A stretch of DNA of 64,000 nt from Sphingobacterium endophyticum (GTDB lineage Bacteria > Bacteroidota > Bacteroidia > Sphingobacteriales > Sphingobacteriaceae). Of the stretch, positions 8,914 to 18,834 are shown one piece after another; positions within the stretch are counted from its first letter, which is position 1; each line of letters opens with the position of its first letter. The translations under genes and the position numbers were made by a program. The DNA lies in assembly GCF_009733535.1 (NCBI RefSeq), contig NZ_SMMI01000008.1, positions 143,299 through 207,298 on the forward strand, given 5' to 3'. The notes beneath the pieces were generated by a model. That model was given only the letters and a program-made list of their open reading frames with translations, searched no databases and was not told the DNA's origin.

Positions 8914-11900
8914 TTAGAATTTAATTGATGCACCAATATTATAGGTTTTATTCAATGGATACTTGTAGGTATCGACCATGTGGGACGATGAACCGCCTTC
9001 AGATCCTGGATGCTCAGGGTCAGAATATTTCATCCCGGTCCAAGTCATTAGATTATAACCACTCACATACAGCCTAAAGCTTTTCACTTTAATAGACTCT
9101 AACCATTGACTTGGGAAAGTATAACCCAATTCAAGTGTCTTTAACCTTAAATACGAAGCATTTTCAATTGCTCTAGTGCCCTCTGCCATAGGTGAACCTG
9201 TTGAAGGATAATATCCTGAGATCCACTGTGTATTCGGGTTGAATAAATCCGCATTTGGATCAACCGGTCTCCATCTGTCCAAGAATTGGGTTAATGCACC
9301 ACCCTGGAATTGCAATGGCGCAGCCAATACCTCTATATATCGGGTATATACTTTGTTTGCTCCTTGGAAATTCATAGATAGGTCAACGCCTTTCCACGAT
9401 GCACCGATATTGAATCCATAATTGATCAATGGCATATTAAAGGTTGCAATTGGATGATCGTCATTTCCATTAATAAATCCGTCACCATTCCAGTCCTTGT
9501 AGTAATAATCCCCAGGAAGAGTTCCACTACCTATTTGGGTAGGGTGATTGTAGATTTGGTCATATGAAGTAAATTGTCCATCATATTCCTTGCCCCACCA
9601 GATGTCTTTATATCGATCAGCATAGCGGTTTCTCCAATGATCGTAGGAGTTTCCTGCCGGCGACTCTATTCGATTTTGAAATTGACTTTTTGTCGTTGAA
9701 ACTTGGCCAGAAATAAAGTAATTAAGGTCATTGATGTGATTGCGATGTGTTACAGAGATTTCGTAACCAAATGTTCTATCACTTTCTAAATTTTCTTGAG
9801 GAAGGTTGGCTCCAACAGTTCCCGGAATCAGATCCAGTCTTGTTGCCAATAACCCGTCTCTATATCGGTTAAAATAATCGAATGTCATTCCAAATTTTCC
9901 ATTCCATAGATCCACATCCAAACCGATATCTGCAGTTTTCGACGTGTACCAGGTTAAATTCGGATTTGGAATTGCTGTCGGTAATGCGCCGCTCACTAAG
10001 TCTTCGCCAAAGATCCAACCTAAATTATTAGGATCTAATGCGAATCCAACAAAAGTTGAAGGATAGTTACCTGCCGAACGGTCATCCCCTAAGACACCAT
10101 AAGAACCTCTAATTTTTAAGTTATCAATGAAGGTCAGGTTGTCTTTAATGAAATTCTCTTCACTAATTCTCCAACCAACTGATGCTCCCGGGAAGAAACC
10201 CCAACGTTCGTTTTTAGGAAATTTTGAGGAACCATCATAACGGAAACTGAATTCTGCTAGATATTTCCCTTTGAAATCGTAATTGAATTTACCCACGAAA
10301 CCACGAGCAGTACGCTCACCGATCCCTTCCATATCAGCCAATTGATTCTTTGCTTCCCCAGCAAACAGGTATTCCGAATTAACCTTTATTTCTCTCTGTG
10401 CATAAAAGCTATCCCATTTGTTATATTCTTCAACAAATAATAGCAAACCCGAGACATTATGACCTATTCCAAAAGATTTATTATAGTTCAAAGAGAACTG
10501 CATTAAATTGTGAGAATCTGGATAAGATGACCTGCGAACAGATGATGGCGCATTCTTCTCATGGGCATTATATTTTTCAGGAGTTACGACTTCTCCATTG
10601 GGTCCTAAAACCGGTGGGGTGTAACTATATAAAGAATACGATTTCTTAAAATCTGTGTTGTCTGTATATTTAAAATCATAGTTATACGTTCCTTTAGCGG
10701 TCAATCCTTCGATATAAGGAATCTTGTATTCTAAGGAAAGAATTCCATTGAACTGTTTTCTTAAAAACTTACGATATCCGGTTTGATTAGCATCTGTTAC
10801 GGAAACAGGATGCTCATTGTCAATCATATCAAAGTTTGGATATAGCGGGTTATTATTCAAGTAAATTGGAATATCGGGTCTTTGACGCCAGGCTTGCTTA
10901 TAGACTGCCCAAATATCTGTCCTTGGCTGATTGGTCTCATCAGCATATCCACCCAAATCCAATGAAGCCTTCAGACGGTCTGTTATCTTAACATCAACAT
11001 TTGACCTCAAGTTATAACGATTATAATTTAAGCTCTTACTTTTATATGAACCCATTTGATCCATATAACCTAAGTTGAAGAAGTAATTTACTTTTTCAGA
11101 GCCACCATTAACGGTTAGGTTATGCTGTTGCTGAGGGCTTGTCTTATCAAATGCAGCATCTAAATAATTCGAAGACTGTTTCGTACCGTCTTCATATTCT
11201 TTGATACTAGCTTCGTCCCAAGTTGCAGGCAGTCTATTTGGATAGTTATTGTTAAAATTTCTCCAAAGTTCTTCGTTTCTCAACTTTCTATAATCTGCGG
11301 CACCCACTGTATTAGGCACGTATAGAAATTGTTGAAATCCTTGATTAAAAGCATATCCAATTTCAAAGCCTTGATCTCCACTTGCTCCTCTTCGGGTGGT
11401 CACTAATAATACCCCATTTGCAGAACGAACTCCATAAACCGCAGCGGAAGCATCTTTCAATACCGAAATGCTTTCGATTTCATTCGCGTCCATTCTGGAA
11501 AGGAAATCTTTATCCCTTGGAATTCCATCCACAACGATTAAAGGTTCGCCCATTCCGCGGATATCAATATTGGACTCAAATGCTCCAGGCTGCCCAGTTT
11601 GTTGGGTAATGCGTACTCCAGGAAGTTTCCCTGTTAGCATGTTTACCACGTTCTCATTTTTGGTAATGGTGATTTCCTTGTTCGTTACTGAAGAAACCGC
11701 ACCAGTTAAAGTTGCCTTCTTTTGCGTTCCATAACCTACCACTACAACATCTTCCAATGTTGTGTTGTCAGTAGGCAATTCTACCTGAATATTGCCGTTG
11801 TTTTCTACAACGACCTCCTGACCTTGGTATCCTACATAAGAAATCACCAATCGATCACCCGGAGATACAGAAATAGAAAATAGTCCTTTTGAATCTGATG

Positions 11901-12111
11901 TTGTGCTGATTCCAGTTTTGGTGTTTTTGATAGTCGCTCCAGCAAGCGGCTTGGCATCTGTGGATTTTACAGTACCACTTACATTTCGTTGTTGACCAAA
12001 TGCTGTTCCTAAGGAAAGTGTCAGTATTGGCAGGATTGCCAAACGCCAGGACAGTCTCTTAGCTTGCCTGCCCCAAAAAGAGGTGCAGGAATTGATAATT
12101 TTAAATCCCAT
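8914..12111 (-). CDS. SusC/RagA-type TonB-linked outer-membrane transporter
   Basis: This encodes 1065 residues. A long N-terminal signal region ends at GTAFGQQ. It is followed by the carboxypeptidase-like domain (VSGTVKSTDAKPLAGATI), TonB-box-like LEDVVVVGYGTQKKATLTGA, plug (DGIPRD, VLKDASAAVYGVRSANGVLL) and a barrel ending in IGASIKF. It should import the oligosaccharide bound by the SusD protein encoded next. It is the first gene of the operon that includes the DUF3823 gene and the GH71/99-like enzyme. The membrane-spanning regulator at 12391-14955 lies just upstream on the same strand and is its likely controller. Confidence 0.95.
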   Translation of the reverse strand: MGFKIINSCTSFWGRQAKRLSWRLAILPILTLSLGTAFGQQRNVSGTVKSTDAKPLAGATIKNTKTGISTTSDSKGLFSISVSPGDRLVISYVGYQGQEVVVENNGNIQVELPTDNTTLEDVVVVGYGTQKKATLTGAVSSVTNKEITITKNENVVNMLTGKLPGVRITQQTGQPGAFESNIDIRGMGEPLIVVDGIPRDKDFLSRMDANEIESISVLKDASAAVYGVRSANGVLLVTTRRGASGDQGFEIGYAFNQGFQQFLYVPNTVGAADYRKLRNEELWRNFNNNYPNRLPATWDEASIKEYEDGTKQSSNYLDAAFDKTSPQQQHNLTVNGGSEKVNYFFNLGYMDQMGSYKSKSLNYNRYNLRSNVDVKITDRLKASLDLGGYADETNQPRTDIWAVYKQAWRQRPDIPIYLNNNPLYPNFDMIDNEHPVSVTDANQTGYRKFLRKQFNGILSLEYKIPYIEGLTAKGTYNYDFKYTDNTDFKKSYSLYSYTPPVLGPNGEVVTPEKYNAHEKNAPSSVRRSSYPDSHNLMQFSLNYNKSFGIGHNVSGLLLFVEEYNKWDSFYAQREIKVNSEYLFAGEAKNQLADMEGIGERTARGFVGKFNYDFKGKYLAEFSFRYDGSSKFPKNERWGFFPGASVGWRISEENFIKDNLTFIDNLKIRGSYGVLGDDRSAGNYPSTFVGFALDPNNLGWIFGEDLVSGALPTAIPNPNLTWYTSKTADIGLDVDLWNGKFGMTFDYFNRYRDGLLATRLDLIPGTVGANLPQENLESDRTFGYEISVTHRNHINDLNYFISGQVSTTKSQFQNRIESPAGNSYDHWRNRYADRYKDIWWGKEYDGQFTSYDQIYNHPTQIGSGTLPGDYYYKDWNGDGFINGNDDHPIATFNMPLINYGFNIGASWKGVDLSMNFQGANKVYTRYIEVLAAPLQFQGGALTQFLDRWRPVDPNADLFNPNTQWISGYYPSTGSPMAEGTRAIENASYLRLKTLELGYTFPSQWLESIKVKSFRLYVSGYNLMTWTGMKYSDPEHPGSEGGSSSHMVDTYKYPLNKTYNIGASIKF

Positions 12112-12249
12112 AATTTAGTTTGTATAAAATTGGTTGTTAATCTTGATGCTGCCATCAAGCAATAAAATAGGTGCTGATAACGCTCCTGGTCTTACAAACC
12201 AAAAGCTCCTTTTCAGGATTATGTATCAGGCATGAAAAAGGTTTCTTGC

Positions 12250-12282
12250 TTTCGTATCATAGCTTATAAATTGATTACGAAA
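12250..12282. promoter_or_regulatory. Inverted repeat in the susC promoter region
   Basis: TTTCGTA (12250-12256) and TACGAAA (12276-12282) are perfect inverted arms, 26 bp apart from start to start. Matching flanking bases (TTG and TCA against TGA and CAA) extend the symmetry with single-base gaps. The site lies about 140 bp upstream of the SusC start, between it and the regulator gene. It is a plausible operator for the 12391-14955 regulator; there is no direct proof. Confidence 0.4.
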
Positions 12283-12390
12283 CAAGATTAAATTGGAGGG
12301 CATAACAAAGTATTAATAAAACATTAATACAGATAAATATTATTTTAAATATCTGATTATCAGTATTATAATTTTTAATATTTTTTTTAA

Positions 12391-14955
12391 TTAAACAATA
12401 TCCCTATAGGTTTTAGTGTAAGATTCACCATATAATTGTTTATATACTTGGGAAAAATTCTCAAAACATTGATGTGCCAGGCTATGGTAACCTAGAAAAA
12501 CTAAAGCTTTACATTTATAAACCATCGCTTCTTCATTGACCGAATCAAAATGAAAAATACGATTAGCAATTTCAACAATCGTCTCAGAGTCCACTTCCAA
12601 TTTCAGTTGATGCAATATTCCAGATAAGAGACCGATGGCATGTATCGATATTTCATCTTTAATTCCATCTAACCATTCATAATCCGTATCAAACATAAAT
12701 CCACCTTTTTCAAGGAGAAGCAATAACTTGTTTATCTCGTCAGAGCTGATATCGTTGGCTTTATTGAGGAGATCCATAAATTCAGACAGATCTACCTTGA
12801 TACTTTCAACATTTTCTAATCCCCAATAACCACTCTTCTTCGATATTTTAACATCTCCAAGCTGCTCTAAAAGGCTATTGATTTTTGCAATGTTTACTGA
12901 TCTATTGTTAGTAGCGCTAGCATTAGACTTATCGGACCAGAATAATTCTACTAATTTTTCTGAGCTAACCCCTCTACCCCGATATAAAGTTAATACCACA
13001 AACATGGTCAACAACTCCTTTAGCAATGGAGAGAATTGTTTCGTGATTTCATTACCTTCTCTATCAATTATTTGCATATCCCCACGAAACAAGAGTAAGT
13101 TGGGTCCGGTTATCTTTTTTGGAGTTTGAGCTACTTGTTTATTTTGGGTAATATTTGGTTGTATAGATTCGCTGTTTATTAATTCTTGACCCTGTACAAC
13201 AGACTTGCTTTTGTTTTTTTTCTTAGATAACAGAACAAATAAAATTGCTGAGAAGCTTAACACTATCCCAGACAAAATAATCCAAGGTAAATAAGATTTT
13301 GAGCTATCCTTTTCTCCCTCATTTAGTTCATAAGGTAGAGCTGGAGCCAACAAGCTATAAACTCTAACACGGCTTTGGCTCAGTGCACTATCGTAAAACA
13401 GCGTGACAGCGACAAAACGGTTGGATTCTTTAGAATAGAAAAAATCCGAGAAGGATTTGATATCATGAAAATCAAATGGGATGGTGCTACCTAATTCCTG
13501 TAAATTTTGTCCATCAGCAGAGATGGAAACGAGCTGAAGGAAAGACTTAAATTTATTGCGAGGAAACATCAATCCGTAGATAACATTTGCTTGATCATCT
13601 ACCACCAATGAGTTTGCCCAAACCGCTTCTGGGAATGGAAACTTGATTTCATACAAAGTTTTAAAAGACTTTGAATGGATGTCCATTTTTACAAAATCAT
13701 TGGAAATTTTAGGGTTTAACATTTGATCACCGGTTGAACTCCCATATCCACCTAAGAGATAAACCCCTTTTTCACCCACTCCCAATGCTCCTAAATAATG
13801 CGGGAATAAATGATCCCCAGTAAAAGTTAAACTATCCCAAGATTGAGTGGGAAGATGATATTTGTGAACCGAGTTTTTGTATAAGAAATGTCCATAGCCG
13901 GAAACCATATAAATACTAGAGTCCTTTGGAGAATAAAACTTATTAAAATCCAAATAATGTGTACCATGGGAAGGATGGAAGAAGTTTTTCGACCAATTTC
14001 TTGTTAGCGTATCAAAACTAGAGACTACCTTTTGATCAATGGATATATTTAATAGGTTGCCCGATAAAGGATCAAGCATTGATTGACTTCCATTAGCCAT
14101 GTAGAGAGGACCATTTGCATAAGGCCACGAAGTACTTACGGTTGCTCCTAAATACGTACGGACCAGTGAATCTTCAGAGATAATATAGACACATTCTCGT
14201 TTTTGATCAAAAGTGACGCTAGCCTGACCGGAAACATAATATTCATTTTCCAAGCTCCATTCCTGTCGTTGCCTCTTTATCCAAGATGGGTTCTTGGATT
14301 TAGCTTTTAATGAACCTTTGCTATCAGAAGCTGTTAAACCGGAGGTTTCATCAAGTTTCCAGTGGTGACAGACCTTGTCATTGCCTTTAATAATGACATC
14401 CTTAATCCGCATAGGAGGCAGATCAGAGCTTTGGAAAGTGCTAAAATCGTTAAAACCAAAAAACAGCTTGTAAGCTGATTTTCCCTTAAGATCCATTTTA
14501 TGGGTAAATGTTGATTGAGAGGTTGACAGTGTCAGAACGCCTTTTTCAATATCCAGGTGAAGCTTGATAGGATTCCATTTATAAAATAATTTTGACTTAG
14601 GGATATCAAAATTTATGTCCGTAAATTTATCTCCAACTACTAATTTAAAATGCCGACCATTATCTTGCCTTCTATCATAGATTAGATCAATATTTAGTTT
14701 TTCATCAAGAATTAGTCTAAAAATATATCCGAAGTAATCCTGTTGGTAAGGCTTAAATTGTAGGTCAAAAGAAAATTCAGTTTGATTTTCAAGCTTGATA
14801 GATTTGTCCTCAGCAATTGATAAACTTGTTCTCTTATCCAATTCATTTTCATGACTTGAAAACTCCAATCCGTATTGTGCATAGCTGATCTTGAAAGAAA
14901 AAACTATTAGAATAGCATAAATCGCAGTAAAATAATTTACAAGGTTACTTCTCAC
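12391..14955 (-). CDS. Membrane-spanning one-component regulator: periplasmic Kelch-like sensor, winged-helix/BTAD-like DNA-binding half
   Basis: This encodes 854 residues. An N-terminal signal or anchor ends near SYAQ. The periplasmic half has a concanavalin-like segment (about 30-200) and a region with Kelch or beta-propeller character (MVSGYGHFL, VYLLGGYGSSTG, VIYGLMF). A single membrane helix (PWIILSGIVLSFSAILFVLL) lies near residues 555-577, followed by a lysine-rich stop-transfer. The cytoplasmic half (about 620-854) resembles the winged-helix plus helical-repeat arrangement of bacterial transcriptional activator (SARP/BTAD) proteins: KELLTMFVVLTLYRGRGVSSEKLVELFW, then helical repeats. 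It lacks kinase and receiver domains, so signalling would be direct through the membrane. Its position upstream of the susC operon suggests it senses glycan in the periplasm. Confidence 0.7.
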   Translation of the reverse strand: MRSNLVNYFTAIYAILIVFSFKISYAQYGLEFSSHENELDKRTSLSIAEDKSIKLENQTEFSFDLQFKPYQQDYFGYIFRLILDEKLNIDLIYDRRQDNGRHFKLVVGDKFTDINFDIPKSKLFYKWNPIKLHLDIEKGVLTLSTSQSTFTHKMDLKGKSAYKLFFGFNDFSTFQSSDLPPMRIKDVIIKGNDKVCHHWKLDETSGLTASDSKGSLKAKSKNPSWIKRQRQEWSLENEYYVSGQASVTFDQKRECVYIISEDSLVRTYLGATVSTSWPYANGPLYMANGSQSMLDPLSGNLLNISIDQKVVSSFDTLTRNWSKNFFHPSHGTHYLDFNKFYSPKDSSIYMVSGYGHFLYKNSVHKYHLPTQSWDSLTFTGDHLFPHYLGALGVGEKGVYLLGGYGSSTGDQMLNPKISNDFVKMDIHSKSFKTLYEIKFPFPEAVWANSLVVDDQANVIYGLMFPRNKFKSFLQLVSISADGQNLQELGSTIPFDFHDIKSFSDFFYSKESNRFVAVTLFYDSALSQSRVRVYSLLAPALPYELNEGEKDSSKSYLPWIILSGIVLSFSAILFVLLSKKKNKSKSVVQGQELINSESIQPNITQNKQVAQTPKKITGPNLLLFRGDMQIIDREGNEITKQFSPLLKELLTMFVVLTLYRGRGVSSEKLVELFWSDKSNASATNNRSVNIAKINSLLEQLGDVKISKKSGYWGLENVESIKVDLSEFMDLLNKANDISSDEINKLLLLLEKGGFMFDTDYEWLDGIKDEISIHAIGLLSGILHQLKLEVDSETIVEIANRIFHFDSVNEEAMVYKCKALVFLGYHSLAHQCFENFSQVYKQLYGESYTKTYRDIV

Positions 14956-15508
14956 TTTATTAGTATTGGCTCGCTGTTATATAATTTCTCTGTAGCAGAT
15001 TGTAATTTACTTTATATTCGCTGAATAGCAAAAGAGTTTTTAAGCAAAACAAAAAATTACGTTATTTTCACGCAAATTTTACTGTATAAAATTTGCCTGA
15101 ATTTCTCCTTCGGAACTATTATTTTTGTAAAACTTCCTTCCAAAAAGAATACAATTATCAATTCAAATTGTATTAAATAATAATTTTATTTTACTGTATA
15201 TCAATTAATTACATTATTTTTAAATAAAGTCTATAGAATTAGTAGATTATTTAAAATAATACTCATTACATTTGTCTTAACAAACAGGCTAAACTAATCA
15301 AATGAAAAGACTAAGAACAACAATTAGATTTAATCAGTCGAAGCGACAAACAAACAACATAAACACACATGAAGTTTGCTTCTGTCGAATGTGTACCGAA
15401 ACTATCTTCCCCAAATAGGATATTGCGGGAATTCAGTTGAGTTCCCGCCTATCCATTCTTAAATCGAGTTCAATCAGGGCTCATTTTTTTATCACTAATC
15501 TTACTTAA
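14956..15508. other. 553-bp AT-rich intergenic region with candidate promoters
   Basis: No gene is seen. On the plus strand TATTTTTG (15120-15127) and TACATTTG (15267-15274) match the Bacteroidota -7 consensus TAnnTTTG. The first has TTTG at 15092-15095 as a possible -33 element. Either would drive the receptor gene at 15509 with a leader of more than 200 nt. The hairpin at 15418-15454 lies in that leader. Confidence 0.45.
15418..15454 (+). promoter_or_regulatory. Hairpin in the leader of the TonB-dependent receptor gene
   Basis: GCGGGAA (15425-15431) pairs with TTCCCGC (15442-15448) around a 10-base loop, and outer GGATA/TATCC arms extend the stem to 15418-15454. It is followed about 45 bp later by CTC and a run of seven T shortly before the start codon at 15509. 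It could be a terminator or attenuator, or part of a riboswitch. It does not match any riboswitch family I recognise. Confidence 0.4.
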
Positions 15509-18100
15509 ATGAACACAAAGAAAGCTTTTAGATTTCTATACCTCTCTATTGCCTTTATTTTCCTTGGTCTAATTGCTAAAGCGCAAGATCAACCGAAAGC
15601 CATTATAAACGCAACATTAACTGGAAAAGTCTTGGATTCATTAACCAACGAACCTATACCCGGGGTAACACTTCAATTGGAAGGCGTTACGCACCAAGTC
15701 AAAACAGACCGAAATGGTGAATTTAATTTTGTCACTGGCCAGAAGCTGCCATTTAACCTCATCATTAGCCGAATTGGTTATCAAAAAAAGAGAATTGTCA
15801 TTGATGAATCACCCACCGTTATTAGCTTACAACCTTCTTCTGAATCCATTGATCAAATCGTAGTCACCTCAAGAAGAAGAAAGGAGCAGCTGCAGGATGT
15901 CCCGATTCCAATCACCACCATCAATGCCGCAACGATAGATGATGCCGGGGCGTTCAATGTAAATCGCATTAAGGAATTAGCACCTACCGTTCAGCTCTAT
16001 TCATCCAACGCTAGAAATACGACGTTAAATATTCGTGGCTTGGGTTCAACATATGGCTTAACCAACGATGGAATTGATCCTGGGGTAGGTTTTTATTTGG
16101 ATGGCGTTTATTTGGCAAGGCCAGCAGCGACTTGGTTAGACTTCATAGATATAGAGCAAGTTGAAGTATTGAGAGGTCCTCAAGGAACATTATTCGGTAT
16201 GAATAGCACGTCAGGAGCATTTAATGTAACATCAAGAACAGCAGAATTTACACCTTCAGCAAATTTCGAATTAAGCTACGGTAATTATGGATTTTTACAA
16301 GGAAAGGCCTCCATCACCGGTCCAATTAGCAAAAAGCTAGCGGCGCGAATTTCATTCTCAGGAACACAAAGAAACGGCACACTATTCAATACAAATACCA
16401 ATCGAGCAATCAATAACATGAACAACTTAGGTTTAAGAGCTCAATTGCTCTATAAACCTAATGAAAACATTCACATTAAGGTTGCTGCAGATAAGAGCAT
16501 ACAAAAACCAGATGGATATGGTTGGGGAGTTGCTGGCATTGTTCAAACCCAAAGGGCAGACTACAGACAATTCAACAATATTATTAAGGACCTAGGCTAT
16601 GAACTTCCCTATCAGGATGCGTTCGACAGAAAAGTTGATTTAAATACCCAATCAAAAGCCGACAATGAATTAGGAGGGGTATCTGTAAATGCTGATTTTA
16701 AAATTGGGAATGGGACATTGACCTCAACGACGGCTTGGCGTTATTGGAAATGGGTGCCACTTAACGATAGAGATTATTTAGGATTACCGGTATTTACAAT
16801 TTCAGCCGGCAATTCAAAACATGATCAGTATTCTCAAGAATTTAGATATTCTGGAAAATTAAATGACAATGTTGATTTGGTTGTTGGGTTATTCGGAATT
16901 TATCAGGACCTAAGAACAGATCCTGTTCACACAGAAGAGGCTGGTTCGTCCCTATGGAGGTTTGCTCAAAATTCAACAAGCGAATTATGGAAGACTCCCG
17001 GATTATTCGACAGCTTTGGCATTAGAACAAAGTATGGGATAAAAACCAGCAGCATAGCGGCATATTCGCAAATTGATTGGGCGATTACCGAAAAACTACA
17101 TCTACTTCCTGGAATCCGATACAATTATGATAAAAAAGAAGCAAACTATGATAGGCAAACATACGGGGGATTACAAACGGAAGATCCTGCATTAGTAGCT
17201 CTAAAGAACTCCGTTTATACAAATCAATCTTTTAATACGGATGCTTCTGCTGGTAATTTCTCCGGACAGATATCAGCACAATATAGATTTAAAAGAAATT
17301 TAAACGCATTTGCTACTTATGCATTAAGCTACAAACCCGTCGGTATTAATGTTGGTGGTCTTCCAACGTCAAAAGGCGAGGTCCTATTAGACCTAGCAAG
17401 AGTAAAACCCGAATCTGTTAACCATAAGGAGGTAGGATTAAAATCCAGCCCTAGTAAGAATTCTATCTTGAATATTACGGTTTACCAAACTGACATTAAA
17501 GATTATCAAACTTTGGTACAGACACCCGAGCCTGGTGTAAACAGAGGCTATCTGGCAAATGCAGAAAAAGTCAGTGTCAAAGGAATTGAGCTTGACGGTT
17601 CATTGCGCGTAGGAAATTATCTTAGGCTTAATGCTGCCGCTGCCTATACTGATGGAAAATATGTAAAATTCACGAATGCGCCAGTTCCATTGGAAGAAGT
17701 CGGTGGTGCTGAGGCATTCAAAGACATATCTGGCGGTAGGCTACCTGGTATTTCAAAATGGTCGTCATCCATTGGAGCTGAATTATCGCAGAAAGGAAAA
17801 CTTATCGGTTTGGAAGGAGCATTTTTCTTGGGTACCGATTTATTTTATCGATCTGAATTTTCATCCAGTCCATCCCCTTCAAAATATCTTAATATAGATG
17901 GCTATGCATTATTGAATGCAAGATTAGGTTTTAAAGCCGATAATGGAATTACCGTTTCGGTATGGAGCAGAAATCTAACAAATAAAAACTACTATGAACA
18001 ATTACTTGCCGCTCCTGGTAGCTATGGGCAATATGCTGGAATAATTGCAGATCCTAGAACTTATGGTCTTACAATTAGATATAATTTGAATAGTTTCTAA
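15509..18100 (+). CDS. TonB-dependent receptor (not SusC type)
   Basis: This encodes 863 residues. A signal peptide ends at LIAKAQ. A carboxypeptidase-like domain follows (TGKVLDSLTNEPIPGVTLQL), then TonB-box-like DQIVVTSRRRKEQLQDVPIP and a plug with LNIRGLG, VEVLRGPQGTLFGMNSTSGA. The beta-barrel has the usual late motifs (VWSRNLTNKNYYE) and a terminal phenylalanine (YNLNSF). The plug is of the classical siderophore/vitamin receptor type and no SusD gene follows. The ligand is unknown. The gene stands alone between a long leader and a terminator at 18124-18152. Confidence 0.9.
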   Translation: MNTKKAFRFLYLSIAFIFLGLIAKAQDQPKAIINATLTGKVLDSLTNEPIPGVTLQLEGVTHQVKTDRNGEFNFVTGQKLPFNLIISRIGYQKKRIVIDESPTVISLQPSSESIDQIVVTSRRRKEQLQDVPIPITTINAATIDDAGAFNVNRIKELAPTVQLYSSNARNTTLNIRGLGSTYGLTNDGIDPGVGFYLDGVYLARPAATWLDFIDIEQVEVLRGPQGTLFGMNSTSGAFNVTSRTAEFTPSANFELSYGNYGFLQGKASITGPISKKLAARISFSGTQRNGTLFNTNTNRAINNMNNLGLRAQLLYKPNENIHIKVAADKSIQKPDGYGWGVAGIVQTQRADYRQFNNIIKDLGYELPYQDAFDRKVDLNTQSKADNELGGVSVNADFKIGNGTLTSTTAWRYWKWVPLNDRDYLGLPVFTISAGNSKHDQYSQEFRYSGKLNDNVDLVVGLFGIYQDLRTDPVHTEEAGSSLWRFAQNSTSELWKTPGLFDSFGIRTKYGIKTSSIAAYSQIDWAITEKLHLLPGIRYNYDKKEANYDRQTYGGLQTEDPALVALKNSVYTNQSFNTDASAGNFSGQISAQYRFKRNLNAFATYALSYKPVGINVGGLPTSKGEVLLDLARVKPESVNHKEVGLKSSPSKNSILNITVYQTDIKDYQTLVQTPEPGVNRGYLANAEKVSVKGIELDGSLRVGNYLRLNAAAAYTDGKYVKFTNAPVPLEEVGGAEAFKDISGGRLPGISKWSSSIGAELSQKGKLIGLEGAFFLGTDLFYRSEFSSSPSPSKYLNIDGYALLNARLGFKADNGITVSVWSRNLTNKNYYEQLLAAPGSYGQYAGIIADPRTYGLTIRYNLNSF

Positions 18101-18123
18101 TAATAAATAGGTTATCGTTTGAG

Positions 18124-18152
18124 CCTAGCCAAACCCCACGGCTAGGTTCTTT
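18124..18152 (+). terminator. Rho-independent terminator after the TonB-dependent receptor
   Basis: CCTAGCC (18124-18130) pairs with GGCTAGG (18140-18146) around a 9-base loop and is followed by TTC and a run of T. It abuts the stop of the converging lipoprotein gene at 18155. Confidence 0.8.
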
Positions 18153-18154
18153 TT

Positions 18155-18607
18155 TTAGTACCCCTTAAATTTCAAGATGTAATCTCCTTCAAAAGGATCT
18201 CCTTGCATTAGGCTTTCACCTATAATTAATTTATACTCTCCTGATTGATCCAGTAAGTAGTTCAGATCCTTTCCAAAGGGCCCATCACTGCTTTTATCTG
18301 GCATAATAATTTGGTTAAACCTAATATTTCCAGCAGGAACGCCATTGACCTCGGCATTGAGGTTTTTATACGCTCCAGGATTAAAAGTAATTGTATCCGA
18401 TTCCTTTCCAATTTTATGAAGTTTGATAGAGTCCCATTCTGATTTTAATTCTATGGCCTTGGAAGGTATGGGGTCAAAAACATCTGGTTCGATAGACTCG
18501 ATAATTGAATCCGCAGAATTAGAGGATTCTTTTGCTGTTTCAGGGTTATTACAACTATATATTGCTATTGTAACTATGGATGAATACAGTAAAATCTGAT
18601 ATTTCAT
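18155..18607 (-). CDS. Small predicted lipoprotein of unknown function
   Basis: This encodes 150 residues. The N-terminus (MKYQILLYSSIVTIAIYSCNN) is a lipoprotein signal with the cysteine near position 19, followed by a flexible serine- and glutamate-rich linker. The rest looks like a small beta-rich domain (DTITFNPGAYKNLNAEV, GEYKLIIGESLM, GDYILKFKGY). I do not recognise the family. It is transcribed away from the degradation operon at 18835, sharing the intergenic region that carries repeats at 18639-18719. Confidence 0.7.
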   Translation of the reverse strand: MKYQILLYSSIVTIAIYSCNNPETAKESSNSADSIIESIEPDVFDPIPSKAIELKSEWDSIKLHKIGKESDTITFNPGAYKNLNAEVNGVPAGNIRFNQIIMPDKSSDGPFGKDLNYLLDQSGEYKLIIGESLMQGDPFEGDYILKFKGY

Positions 18608-18638
18608 GGCTTATTTTTTTAAATTTTAGTATCATTGG

Positions 18639-18719
18639 TACAACAGTTAAAAGTAGAAAACTGTTCAATACAACAGTTAAATTTGTTTGAAAGTATAACT
18701 TTTGTTATTTTAACAAAAG
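18639..18719. promoter_or_regulatory. Cluster of repeats between divergent genes; operator candidate for the GH110/sulfatase operon
   Basis: AACTGTT (18659-18665) and AACAGTT (18672-18678) form a perfect 7-bp inverted repeat with a 6-bp spacer. A further AACAGTT half-site is at 18642-18648, 30 bp from the one at 18672, inside a direct repeat of TACAACAGTTAAA (18639 and 18669). Just downstream, CTTTTGTTA (18699-18707) and TAACAAAAG (18711-18719) form a perfect 9-bp palindrome with a 3-bp loop. The helical phasing suggests protein-binding sites. The regulator is not identified. Confidence 0.5.
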
Positions 18720-18834
18720 GAACTAAATTCAACCTAAAAAATCCCCTCAGAAGAAGTTCCAATCAGATTTACTTGATGAAAAAGTTAAGAATATAACTTT
18801 TTGAAAATTTTTTATGAATTAATCTAAAGATCAT

